Part shown: in pieces, positions 42,101 through 47,796 of the stretch
How positions within the stretch are numbered: the stretch's first letter is position 1
Layout: the number at the start of each line of letters is the position of its first letter
Assembly: GCF_963662255.1 (NCBI RefSeq)
Contig: NC_085051.1
Location: 53,111,101 to 53,175,100, forward strand
Direction: 5' to 3'
DNA: 64,000 nt
Source of the DNA: Cinclus cinclus
Taxonomy: Eukaryota > Chordata > Aves > Passeriformes > Cinclidae
Program-made: the position numbers and the translations under genes
Notes under the pieces: generated by a model
Database searches by the model: none
Told to the model about the DNA's origin: nothing
Seen by the model: the letters and a program-made list of their open reading frames with translations, nothing else

Positions 42101-44759
42101 TGAGGAAGAACATTCTTGTTTTGTTTCCTGTTACAGCATGATAAATCCTTGCAAAAAGAGGAAGCTTCAAACTGACACAGCACAAGGTGGTACAAAGTAC
42201 ACTGATATATTAGGCACAAATGCTATTGGCTTTTTCAACTACTGCTCATCTCAAGAAACTGGGAAGAAGAGGGAACAGAGAATGAAATATCAAAATTGAA
42301 TGTGAATAAATTAAATGATTAGGCCATGCAGCCCTGAGGAAAATCAGTTTCTTGACTCTAAGGCAAACAGCACCTGAACTATTTATTTGTCACACAAAAG
42401 CAGAGAGATAAAAGCTACAATAATAAACAAACCAATATATTTTCCAACAGTTAAGGTATTGTAATCTTCCTCTCCACTGTAGAAACCTTACATAATTTTT
42501 GAATTTTAGTAACATTTTTCTGGAAGAAAACTGGTCTCTTATCCTCTAAAAACAAAATGAAGTGCTTATCATCTACTTGTACATACACATTCAAAACAGT
42601 AAGACTATTAAAAGAGACAGTATTTTGTTAGAGCAGTACAGTTTAGAAAGGCTATTGGGCATATAAACTGTTATTTGTACCTGATGATAGGATTACAATC
42701 CACAAGCCCCAATTCTTTGAATTTGAATAGACATGCATTATTAAGGTGGTCTACCTGAAAGAAGCTTTGGCTACCTGTAGAGCAGAGGAGTTAAACACAT
42801 TCACAAGAGGCCAGGTAGACTCTCTCTTATGGAGAGAAGTGTAATTTGTCATTTGTGCCACATGAAGAGACTGCCAGGAAAACACTGGCACCATAAGACT
42901 GCTTACAATGTGTGACAAAATCTGTTTTTTCAGCCCATGATTTGCTGTATTAACTTTTGTTTTGAATTTTACTTTCCAAAATGTCCTCTGAAAGAACACT
43001 TGCAGATCACTTGAGGATAAGGGTAAGGGATCAGAGACAGTGTAACAGAAGAGATAAAATATGCTTTTTCCACTGGCACAACATGCAGCAATTTACTGCA
43101 AATTGCCTCACACTTCCCACTCAGAACCATAGTTTAAAATTTGTTGTTGTAACTGTCACATTTAACTGTTCATACTCTTGTTTTCTACATGAGATCTCTG
43201 CTCCAGGCAAAATTATTTTTAAAAACTTCAGTGGAAATAGTTCACTTTAGCTCTCAGAAGAAGCAGAAGGAAAACTCATCATACATGCCTAGGTCTTTCC
43301 ACTGAGAAATCTATGTACACTACACTTTGGGTCAAGAAGCTGAGGTCACAGATTCTTTAACAGCATCCTACATTTAAGAACAATGAACTAAGTGTATACT
43401 GAATTTGTATTCCTAGAATTGCAGGCATACAATTCTTAACCTTCCCCCTGTTCACTCTTGCCTAAACTGAGTTTCCACTCAGATAGGAAATAACTTCTTC
43501 AGGTACCTTTTCCTTTTACGAAGTCTTAGAACAATTTAGAAAAAGATGAGGCATAGTTTTCCTAGGAGGAAAATATTCTGGACTACCACTATGTAAAAGT
43601 TCCAAAGGCATGTGAATAATGCCTGTTGTGTCTGCCTGGCAAAACAGGCCCCAATCAAAACAAAACACCTCTATACAAAACTTAAGTATTTAAATTTTAA
43701 GTTATGACCTCATCAGTCTTTATACAGAATAAATTACATTAAAGAGGGCTCACTTTAATAACCAAGAGACAAGAATGGGAGTTTGGAACTAGATGATCTG
43801 TAAGGTCCCTCCCAGCCCTAACCCCTCCATGGTCATATTGTATGATTCTATGAACATGTCTGTTATCCCCACCCATCCACCAATACTACTTACATCCATA
43901 CATTGATAAATGATAACCTGGAGGTTTGTACTACATGCAACTACAAGAATCCATTTAAAAACAAAATCTACCATGCATGGATTTTGACACATTCCTAAAA
44001 AAATTGCTGCCTCATTATTCTGTGAAATAATAGTTGCAACACAAATGGATATGGACACCACAACCCACTCCAAGAGATGCTGCCATGTCTTTGAGAGGAA
44101 ATGTTCATGAATGGGCAAGAGATACTAACTATGTCCCATTCTGGCACAATGGTGTCTGCAGAGCATCTGCTATTCAAGACACAGAAGGGAAAAAAAAATA
44201 TACTCTTTCTTAAATTTCAGCCAGTGTTCACATGCTGGCAGTGAGGAAAAAGGACTGGAAAGAACGCAGGTGGTGATCTGCACCCACTGACTGCAAACAA
44301 ATCATCATGAGATTCCCTACTGTCATTTAAATACTTTCCACCCTATTAGAAAAACAAATACAGGACACTAACAGGCCTTACACATCCATTTTATCAAATG
44401 CTTCATGCTGAGGAAGAAAACAGAAAAGAATCAAGAATCTCTACATTAATCTCTACAGTTACTTGATTACCATCTTTTGTGTCAAAGTCTACTAGATAGA
44501 AGAGTAAAAGAAGAATAAAATATGTAATTGAAATAATTAGTATTGAGAAGTCAGGATATTTTATAATTGGTGCACATATTAAAATCAATTTCCAGTGAAC
44601 ATTTTACTTACCATTTCCACGCCATACTTCAGCCAGATGGCAGCTTCCTTCTCCAGGCTCCTTGCAGAACTCCACTACATCACGACAGGTTGTTTCTGGT
44701 GTAATTGGAACTTCTGTCAGAATCTGTTCATTGTTGCTCAGAAACACTGTTAATATCAT
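3112..44759 (-). CDS. PPP1R13B: PPP1R13B (ASPP1), 16 joined coding exons; first coding exon outside window
   Basis: ASPP1 binds p53-family proteins and protein phosphatase 1 and promotes p53-driven apoptosis; this role is known for the family. Joined exons, from high to low coordinate: 44759-44612, 38916-38797, 37312-37245, 19937-19836, 18842-18668, 18285-18089, 16351-16187, 15397-15217, 10572-10403, 9557-9056, 8525-7759, 6210-6073, 5997-5864, 5157-4991, 4225-4026 and 3153-3112. They sum to 3276 nt with an uninterrupted frame, giving 1091 residues plus TGA. Domain order in this numbering: ubiquitin-like/RA-like region 1-80, coiled coil about 113-325, Pro/Ser-rich 326-865, RVKF at 884-887, ankyrin repeats about 912-1010, SH3 about 1024-1084. 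The paralogue TP53BP2 (ASPP2) is excluded by ASPP1-specific wording such as the [17 protein letters not shown] stretch and the absence of the ASPP2 Pro-Tyr-rich segment. The usual N-terminal residues before this ATG (MMP in human) must come from an exon beyond 64000. No frameshift or internal stop was seen. Confidence 0.96.
3154..4025 (-). other. PPP1R13B: Intron 16 of PPP1R13B
   Basis: 872 bp between a gtaag donor at 4025 and a T-rich cag acceptor at 3154. No repeat family or second exon was recognised. The open frames at 3203-3412 and 3581-3790 look like chance. Confidence 0.9.
4026..4225 (-). CDS. PPP1R13B: PPP1R13B exon 16: SH3 domain
   Basis: Encodes residues 1012-1078, most of the SH3 domain. 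Visible hallmarks are ALWDYE (the ALYDY-type motif), the acidic RT-loop sequence [16 protein letters not shown] at 1060-1064, and GYVPKNLLG. In ASPP proteins the SH3 and ankyrin surfaces bind the p53 DNA-binding domain. The stretch [19 protein letters not shown] is ASPP1-like. The exon starts in phase 2 (last two bases of a Gly codon) after aacag and ends at GGG before gtaag. Length is 200 nt. Confidence 0.97.
4226..4990 (-). other. PPP1R13B: Intron 15 of PPP1R13B
   Basis: 765 bp with a gtaag donor at 4990-4986 and an aacag acceptor next to 4225. The part near 4790-4950 could be a decayed interspersed repeat, but I cannot assign a family. No coding feature was seen. Confidence 0.85.
4991..5157 (-). 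CDS. PPP1R13B: PPP1R13B exon 15: ankyrin repeats, second half
   Basis: Encodes residues 956-1012. [20 protein letters not shown] is a textbook ankyrin helix pair, followed by [20 protein letters not shown] and the [16 protein letters not shown] linker into the SH3 domain. The Trp codon is split across intron 14 (TG|G) and the final Gly codon across intron 15 (G|GA). The acceptor is tttcag, the donor gtaag. Length is 167 nt. Confidence 0.97.
5158..5863 (-). other. PPP1R13B: Intron 14 of PPP1R13B
   Basis: 706 bp with a gtaag donor and a tttcag acceptor. AT-rich sequence without recognisable repeats or coding potential. Confidence 0.88.
5864..5997 (-). CDS. PPP1R13B: PPP1R13B exon 14: ankyrin repeats, first half
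   Basis: Encodes residues 912-956, including [20 protein letters not shown] and the [16 protein letters not shown] turn: one full ankyrin repeat and the start of the next. The exon begins in phase 0 with VDDPSKPN after caacag and ends in TG of a Trp codon before gtaag. This surface forms part of the p53/PP1 interaction module in the family. Length is 134 nt. Confidence 0.97.
5998..6072 (-). other. PPP1R13B: Intron 13 of PPP1R13B, only 75 bp
   Basis: Donor gtaagc next to GAG at 6073 and acceptor caacag next to 5997 are only 75 bp apart, close to the lower size limit for vertebrate introns. It contains stop codons in the coding frame, so it cannot be read through as protein; retention would truncate the ankyrin-SH3 module. 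Confidence 0.92.
6073..6210 (-). CDS. PPP1R13B: PPP1R13B exon 13: PP1-docking segment
   Basis: Encodes residues 866-911. It starts in phase 0 with [17 protein letters not shown] and continues into RVKF (884-887), an RVxF-type docking motif for the protein phosphatase 1 catalytic subunit. [20 protein letters not shown] follows, the helical lead into the ankyrin repeats. As I recall it, human ASPP1 has RVRF and ASPP2 has RVKF, so this copy carries the ASPP2-like residue. Acceptor ctcag, donor gtaagc. Length is 138 nt. Confidence 0.96.
6211..7758 (-). other. PPP1R13B: Intron 12 of PPP1R13B
   Basis: 1548 bp. Contains an A run at about 7457-7473 on the plus strand and otherwise ordinary AT-rich sequence. 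Open frames at 7188-7394 and 7201-7491 overlap on opposite strands and match nothing recognisable. Confidence 0.88.
7759..8525 (-). CDS. PPP1R13B: PPP1R13B exon 12: Pro/Ser-rich region with conserved RPLSPTKL and KKRSS blocks
   Basis: The largest exon (767 nt), residues 610-865. It opens with [20 protein letters not shown], then a QP-rich run (QPQPQPQ at 640-646), the conserved block [17 protein letters not shown] (673-689), [20 protein letters not shown], and [19 protein letters not shown] (711-729). This block is shared by ASPP1 and ASPP2. It includes a basic, phosphorylatable KKRSS and LSP/HSP proline-directed serine sites. An acidic, Pro/Asn-rich tail follows, with EDNNNN and a terminal [10 protein letters not shown]. 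The region is likely disordered apart from the conserved block. The first Val codon is split (G|TC); donor gtaagt, acceptor ctttag. Confidence 0.96.
8526..9055 (-). other. PPP1R13B: Intron 11 of PPP1R13B
   Basis: 530 bp with a gtagaa donor and ctttag acceptor. The gene strand stays open for some distance upstream of exon 12, but that part is not ASPP-like. No repeats were recognised. Confidence 0.9.
9056..9557 (-). CDS. PPP1R13B: PPP1R13B exon 11: Pro-rich region
   Basis: Encodes residues 443-610 (502 nt). Visible landmarks: [31 protein letters not shown], the Ser/Gln run [18 protein letters not shown], the conserved [40 protein letters not shown], and NKSVKA at the end. This part is low-complexity and probably unstructured, offering Pro-rich peptides to SH3/WW partners. 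It enters in phase 0 after ttacacag and ends one base into the next codon before a gtagaa donor, which is weaker than the gtaag sites elsewhere. Confidence 0.96.
9558..10402 (-). other. PPP1R13B: Intron 10 of PPP1R13B
   Basis: 845 bp with a gtgggt donor, the least consensus-like donor in the gene, and a ttacacag acceptor. It holds a purine-rich plus-strand tract at about 10130-10190. No genes or repeats were recognised. Confidence 0.88.
10403..10572 (-). CDS. PPP1R13B: PPP1R13B exon 10
   Basis: Encodes residues 386-442 (170 nt), including [40 protein letters not shown] and [13 protein letters not shown]. It aligns with the human ASPP1 ANDGNWPTLKQ segment, a linker between coiled coil and Pro-rich region. 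The first Ala codon is split (G|CT). Acceptor ttcaag, donor gtgggt. Confidence 0.94.
12471..12585 (+). mobile_element. CR1 LINE 3' fragment
   Basis: The stretch from the TGAGGGTGG motif through GATGCCCCATCCCTGGAGG, TTCAAGGCCAGGCTGGATGA and GGCTTTGAGTCACCTGGTCC follows the 3' region of avian CR1 elements in order, with scattered mismatches. It is heavily 5'-truncated, as usual for CR1, and the terminal repeat end is not clear. Confidence 0.8.
13262..13476 (-). other. Candidate alternative terminal exon or relic coding segment in intron 9
   Basis: A minus-strand frame is open from 13687 to a TGA at 13262-13264. Within it lies a possible acceptor: a pyrimidine tract at about 13515-13540, no AG before ggtag at 13477, and then an exon body starting at 13476. 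Joined to exon 9 (which leaves one base), it stays in frame and adds 71 residues including [20 protein letters not shown]. An ATTAAA lies about 20 nt beyond the stop, at 13236-13241. I do not recognise the protein. It could be a chance frame, a decayed mobile-element piece, or a real truncating 3' exon. Confidence 0.25.
14113..14160 (+). repeat. T22 homopolymer followed by G-rich tract
   Basis: About 22 T at 14113-14134 run directly into eight G, then further G runs to 14160. Low-complexity sequence with G-quadruplex potential on the plus strand, prone to sequencing error. Confidence 0.85.
14788..14806 (+). repeat. (TTA)n microsatellite
   Basis: About five to six TTA/ATT units in intron 9 of PPP1R13B. 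Confidence 0.8.
15217..15397 (-). CDS. PPP1R13B: PPP1R13B exon 9
   Basis: Encodes residues 326-386 (181 nt). [20 protein letters not shown] and [15 protein letters not shown] match the human ASPP1 segment after the coiled coil; the VAAVGPYIQ motif is also shared with ASPP2. It ends with STHGRSKS plus the first base of the next Ala codon. Ser-rich and probably disordered. Acceptor ttttcag, donor gtaagt. Confidence 0.96.
15398..16186 (-). other. PPP1R13B: Intron 8 of PPP1R13B
   Basis: 789 bp of AT-rich sequence with a gtaaga donor and ttttcag acceptor. No repeats or coding content were recognised. Confidence 0.9.
16187..16351 (-). CDS. PPP1R13B: PPP1R13B exon 8: end of coiled coil
   Basis: Encodes residues 271-325 (165 nt, phase 0 at both ends). 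[20 protein letters not shown] and [20 protein letters not shown] are strongly heptad-like. The exon then ends [15 protein letters not shown]. That tail resembles ASPP2 (KKKAALQQKENLP) more than the shorter human ASPP1 join I recall (YGKKIQLNR), suggesting a different donor or isoform choice. The acceptor reads ttttgaag rather than the usual cag and lies behind a tract of repeated TTTG. Confidence 0.95.
16352..18088 (-). other. PPP1R13B: Intron 7 of PPP1R13B
   Basis: 1737 bp, very AT-rich. Next to exon 8 a (CAAA)n-like plus-strand tract at about 16356-16398 supplies a T/G-rich pyrimidine tract on the gene strand. No other features were recognised. Confidence 0.88.
16356..16398 (-). repeat. 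(TTTG)n-like tract serving as exon 8 polypyrimidine tract
   Basis: The plus strand shows repeated CAAA/CAAAA units. On the gene strand this is TTTG repeats ending directly at the exon 8 acceptor. Length variation here could plausibly affect acceptor strength; that is inference. Confidence 0.75.
18089..18285 (-). CDS. PPP1R13B: PPP1R13B exon 7: coiled coil
   Basis: Encodes residues 205-270 (197 nt), including [60 protein letters not shown] and YQELQ. This is a clear heptad coiled coil interrupted by the ASPP1-specific NGFQSYNG insert. The Ser codon at the start is split (T|CA). Acceptor attttag, donor gtaagt. Confidence 0.97.
18286..18667 (-). other. PPP1R13B: Intron 6 of PPP1R13B
   Basis: 382 bp with a gtatgt donor and attttag acceptor. 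No features were recognised. Confidence 0.9.
18668..18842 (-). CDS. PPP1R13B: PPP1R13B exon 6: coiled coil
   Basis: Encodes residues 147-205 (175 nt). [40 protein letters not shown] and [18 protein letters not shown] closely track human ASPP1. Gln/Arg/Lys-rich amphipathic helix. It enters in phase 0 after tgtcag and ends one base into a Ser codon before a gtatgt donor. Confidence 0.97.
18843..19835 (-). other. PPP1R13B: Intron 5 of PPP1R13B
   Basis: 993 bp with a gtaata donor and tgtcag acceptor. A 123-codon minus-strand open frame at 19087-19458 lies wholly inside it; no known family was recognised and no exon-like borders are convincing. Confidence 0.85.
19836..19937 (-). CDS. PPP1R13B: PPP1R13B exon 5: start of coiled coil
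   Basis: Encodes residues 113-146 (102 nt, phase 0 at both ends). [20 protein letters not shown] and [14 protein letters not shown] are nearly identical to human ASPP1. Because both ends are phase 0, skipping keeps the frame, and any upstream phase-0 donor can join here. Acceptor ctgcag, donor gtaata. Confidence 0.97.
25652..25828 (+). repeat. A/C-only low-complexity tract
   Basis: 177 nt in which only two bases (a T at 25707 and a G at 25769) are not A or C. It is made of irregular CAAA, CCAAAA and CCCC runs rather than one unit. On the gene strand it is T/G only. It causes open frames on both strands that look like proteins but are compositional artefacts. Confidence 0.92.
28912..29016 (-). 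promoter_or_regulatory. PPP1R13B: Candidate alternative first coding exon of PPP1R13B (intron 4)
   Basis: On the gene strand, an ATG at 29016 in a strong initiation context (aaagATGG) opens a 35-codon frame, [20 protein letters not shown] and onwards. It ends exactly at CAG followed by gtaaca at 28911. That donor is phase 0, which matches exon 5, so splicing would give an in-frame N-terminally shorter ASPP1 lacking exons 2-4. The frame also extends upstream to an ATG at 29091. No promoter motif is clear. This is inference from sequence layout; the peptide is not one I recognise. Confidence 0.3.
34340..34560 (-). mobile_element. CR1-like LINE fragment, minus orientation
   Basis: From the AATCACAGAATCAAAGAATG motif through AAGGAGCCTCTGGAAGTTAT, AACAGTCTGTTCCAATGTCT and AATTCCCCTTGTTACAACTT, the order matches the reverse complement of the CR1 3' end (AGAATGG...GGACCTCTGGAGATCATC, then CCTGTTCCAGTG). 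Quite diverged, hence an old insertion. Confidence 0.75.
35064..35080 (+). repeat. (AAC)n microsatellite
   Basis: Five to six AAC units running into an A run in intron 4. Confidence 0.8.
37245..37312 (-). CDS. PPP1R13B: PPP1R13B exon 4: linker
   Basis: Encodes residues 90-112 (68 nt): [22 protein letters not shown] with a split Ser codon at the start (A|GT). It corresponds to the human segment [20 protein letters not shown] but is about three residues shorter. The acceptor is ttttag, the donor gtatgt. It lies alone between a 17.3-kb and a 1.5-kb intron and was found through phase and homology rather than open-frame length. Confidence 0.93.
37313..38796 (-). other. PPP1R13B: Intron 3 of PPP1R13B
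   Basis: 1484 bp. No repeats or genes recognised; the open frames at 38186-38504 overlap in two frames of the same strand and are not protein-like. Confidence 0.88.
38797..38916 (-). CDS. PPP1R13B: PPP1R13B exon 3: second half of N-terminal fold
   Basis: Encodes residues 50-90 (120 nt): [20 protein letters not shown] and [19 protein letters not shown], nearly identical to human ASPP1. It completes the N-terminal ubiquitin-like/Ras-association-like fold known for ASPP proteins. The Glu codon is split (G|AG) at the start and a Ser codon (A|GT) at the end. Acceptor tctag, donor gtaagt. Confidence 0.97.
41191..41210 (+). repeat. (AAATC)n microsatellite
   Basis: About four tandem AAATC units in intron 2. 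Confidence 0.8.
43776..43853 (+). mobile_element. CR1 LINE 3' end
   Basis: TTGGAACTAGATGATCTGTA then AGGTCCCTCCCAGCCC and a terminal TATGATTCTATGA: the canonical 3' end of avian CR1 with its 8-bp ATTCTATG-type terminal repeat. Only the last 80 or so bases are present. This is the best taxonomic marker in the window, pointing to a bird or close relative. Confidence 0.9.
44612..44759 (-). CDS. PPP1R13B: PPP1R13B exon 2: start of N-terminal ubiquitin-like/RA-like region
   Basis: Encodes residues 1-50 in window numbering (148 nt): [40 protein letters not shown] and HLAEVWRGN. The exon starts directly at ATG after the acceptor tttcag, so this Met is the fourth residue of the human-like MMPMILTV start. 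The true initiator should lie in an exon beyond 64000, although this ATG could act as an alternative start. Phase 0 entry; the exon ends one base into a Glu codon before gtaagta. Confidence 0.96.
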
Positions 44760-46084
44760 CTGAAAGAAATAAAAAGAAAAGTAGCAGAATATTTTTTGAA
44801 AAAGAGAGAGACAAAAGTAAGATTATGATAATTTTTTTCCCCTCTGTAAATGGAAATGTATGCCTAGGATTGGTTACCACATTCCAAAGTTCTTTTCAGA
44901 CGCCTGTAACTTTGACAAAGATTTAGTTCTTTGTGTTCTTTATTTTTGACAGTACATTGAATTGACAATTTTTTTTTTTTTTATAAAAGCATGTCTTGAA
45001 ATAATTTAGTTCTGTCTGAAAATAAGGTTGGCAAGAAAGGAACAAGTTTTAGCTGTGTTAGATGCTTGAAATGATAGCATTTAAATGTTGAAAATAAATG
45101 CACATTTTGGCAAAGTAACCAGAAGCTTCAGGATGTACTCAAAAACAAGTATTCCTAAAATGCACTAAATACTCTGAAAGACATCTGACCTTAAGCTCCT
45201 GCTTAAAATTAAATGAATAATTTTATATGTTCTCTCTGCACCCTAATTCCCATCTGTAGTCACAATACTGTGCTGTAAACAGCAGATAGAAAAGAGAGAA
45301 CATTACGGTTTAGAAGGCAAAAAATACCGTAACAGTAAGTGTCCCTAAAGAACATGATAAAATTAGTAACTTTGCCTGCAATGAAAGTTCTTCCAGATCC
45401 TTCCCATAAATAAAATGTGGTGTCACATACTGAACCTAGTAACAGCTCTTCATTAAATGAGCACTCTCCAGGTAAATGAAAGTTGTGCTTCAATTTGCAT
45501 AGGCAACTATTAAAAACATTCATAATACTTTTATCTGTGGGACACATACATCAGCCAGACTGAAGACTGACATTAGTAACAGCTAGATACTGAATGAGAG
45601 CAGTCTGTCTACTTTAGAAATAGACACAGGACAAATTCCAAGAAAGCCCAGGCTTCAAGCTCTCCTCAGTCCTCCAGGCTATTTCAGTTCAGGCTTCTGC
45701 CCTCCCTCAGCCTGCCAAGTTTGCATGCTGTGTCCTGAAGTTTTCAAGTACCTACATTTCAACACAAGAAGCAGTCAACCAGAACTGAAAATATACCAGC
45801 ATTCACCCCTGAGTTTTTCCAACAGCAGCATAAAGGAAGCCAAGGTAAAAGTTATAGTACAAGCTGGAGGAAGCTACAGGATGCAGCCAACAGATAATAA
45901 TGAGAGTGACTGTAACCATCAACTGTAAACAGCTCAAAACATTATTGTTCCTCCAACAGAAATTTCAGACAGTCTCAATATTCAGTGACTGTGGTTATAT
46001 AACAAGTAACTGATGTTAAGTCAACTAATGGAATTTGACCTCATATTTAAGAAGAAAGAGTCACATATACGAACATAAACCAAC

Positions 46085-46340
46085 AGGCTTAGAAGAAACC
46101 TTAAGAGGTCATCTAATGCAGTCTCTGCCTCAGGCAGGATAAACTATACCTGCATTATTCTGCAGAGATGCCTGTCTAACCTGTTCTGAAAAGCCTTTCA
46201 TGATGGAAATTCCACCACTTTCCTAAGCCATCCACCCCAGAAATCCAGGATTCCTGTTGCAAGAGGAAGTTTCTTAAAGTCTAGTTAAAGTCTTCCTTAC
46301 CACCACTTAAACCCCCTAGCTTTTCTAGCCACAGGGGAAA
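46085..46340 (-). mobile_element. Old CR1-like LINE fragment, minus orientation
   Basis: The blocks AAGAGGTCATCTAATGCAGT, CTGTCTAACCTGTTCTGAAA and ATGATGGAAATTCCACCACT, in this order, resemble the reverse complement of an older CR1 subfamily seen in birds and turtles. Divergence is high and the edges are approximate. Confidence 0.65.
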
Positions 46341-47780
46341 TAGAAAACACTTCCCCTCCCCCCCCCTTTTCTTTTTCCCTCCACAGTTAAAGAATGTGCA
46401 ATATGTCAGTCAATTAAGTAATTTAAAATAAACTACACCAGTTTAACAAAGTTATTAGTGCCAGTATTCCAAACAACTTCCCCACAGCACTTGATAGCAG
46501 TTTCAGAGCAAAACCTAAACTTCTGAAACTCTTAACAGTATCAGGAGACCTGGGCTTTACTGCTTCATAATCATTTGTGTGGAAGACCTGTTTTCTTGTA
46601 TGAAAGAATATATAGAATATCTTAACATCATGTGATTTTACATGGTTTCCAGGTTTTGATTTCTTTATTGCTGTAAAAGTAACACTAGCCCAGAAAACTT
46701 GTTTCATGTCTTCAAGATTTTACATCTGCTTCTGCAGACAGACTGAAAGAGAAAGACAAGCCTTGTAGGTGTGTGTTATCCTATTTATCTCAGTCACTTC
46801 TCCATAAATTCCCATCTCAAGCACTACATAAACTCACAGTCCCCTTGGCAACACCAGGACCAAGTCTGCTGTACCTCAAGCCCATCACTTGACTCCCTCA
46901 GCTCAAGAGGGCACCAGTATTGTCTTCTGCAAAGCTGGGTGTCACAGTTTCAGCCCAGGGAAAGGTATCACACTAATGAGGAAGCAAGGTGCTGCAGCTA
47001 ACTGTTGGCATAACACTCCTCAAGGAAACTCGATTAAGTAAAGATTTATTTTCAACAGGTTGTCTAAGTAATACTGAAGGAATTGAAACACTGTGCTGCA
47101 AAACAAATATCCTGAAACATATGCAGGAAGACTCAACATTGTAATAACGTTCAATATTTTAACTATAGATATATTGCAATATTAATTAAATTTTCAAGTC
47201 AGTTTAATACCTGTCTCTGTTTCTGATGGGAATGGGTAAGAATCAGAAGTATTACACAGTGATAAAATACAAATAAGCATTGATGGAGCCTGGAATCTAC
47301 TGCTGAGGAATGCAAGTGAAGCATACATATGAAATACAGAAGTATACCCATTGAAGTAAACCAGTTACACGAAAAAGATATCCTTAGCCAAAGATTAGGA
47401 CACAAAAGAACTGATAAATTATTTGATTTCTCTTTTTAAATTTATTTCTAAATCGGAACAGCTGAATAAAACCCATCTTGGAAAATTGTGATCATAACCA
47501 TTGTGGCATTTCTTTCATCATTTCTCAATTCACAGTTTTTAATACGTGAACACAATGTCACACAACAGGATCAGCCTAACACTCATGAGCAAATCACCTC
47601 AGAGATTCTAAATCATGCCTTTTTTTCCACAACACAGATCAAGCTCCAAACCTTACACTTCTTCCTCCTCACCACACACATGGGTATTACCTGTTACACC
47701 CCTCTACGGCTCCTGCTACCAAACCAACAGTTTGATTCCAACTTTCATGAACTCTTTGTTTCTTCTCACTTTGGTTTGGC

Positions 47781-47796
47781 TTTTTTTTTTTTTTTT
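47781..47796 (+). repeat. T16 homopolymer
   Basis: Sixteen T in a row in intron 1, followed by A/T-rich sequence. Confidence 0.85.

Larger units (their letters stand above)
38917..44611 (-). other. PPP1R13B: Intron 2 of PPP1R13B
   Basis: 5695 bp. Contains a CR1 3' end at 43776-43853 and a small pentamer run at 41191-41210. Other sequence is AT-rich and unremarkable; no RNA genes were seen. Confidence 0.88.

Noticed and set aside
3112..44759. Assignment to TP53BP2 (ASPP2) instead of PPP1R13B
   Set aside because: The SH3 region ([20 protein letters not shown]), the NGFQSYNG insert, the RTLA C-terminus and the lack of the ASPP2 Pro-Tyr-rich segment all fit ASPP1.
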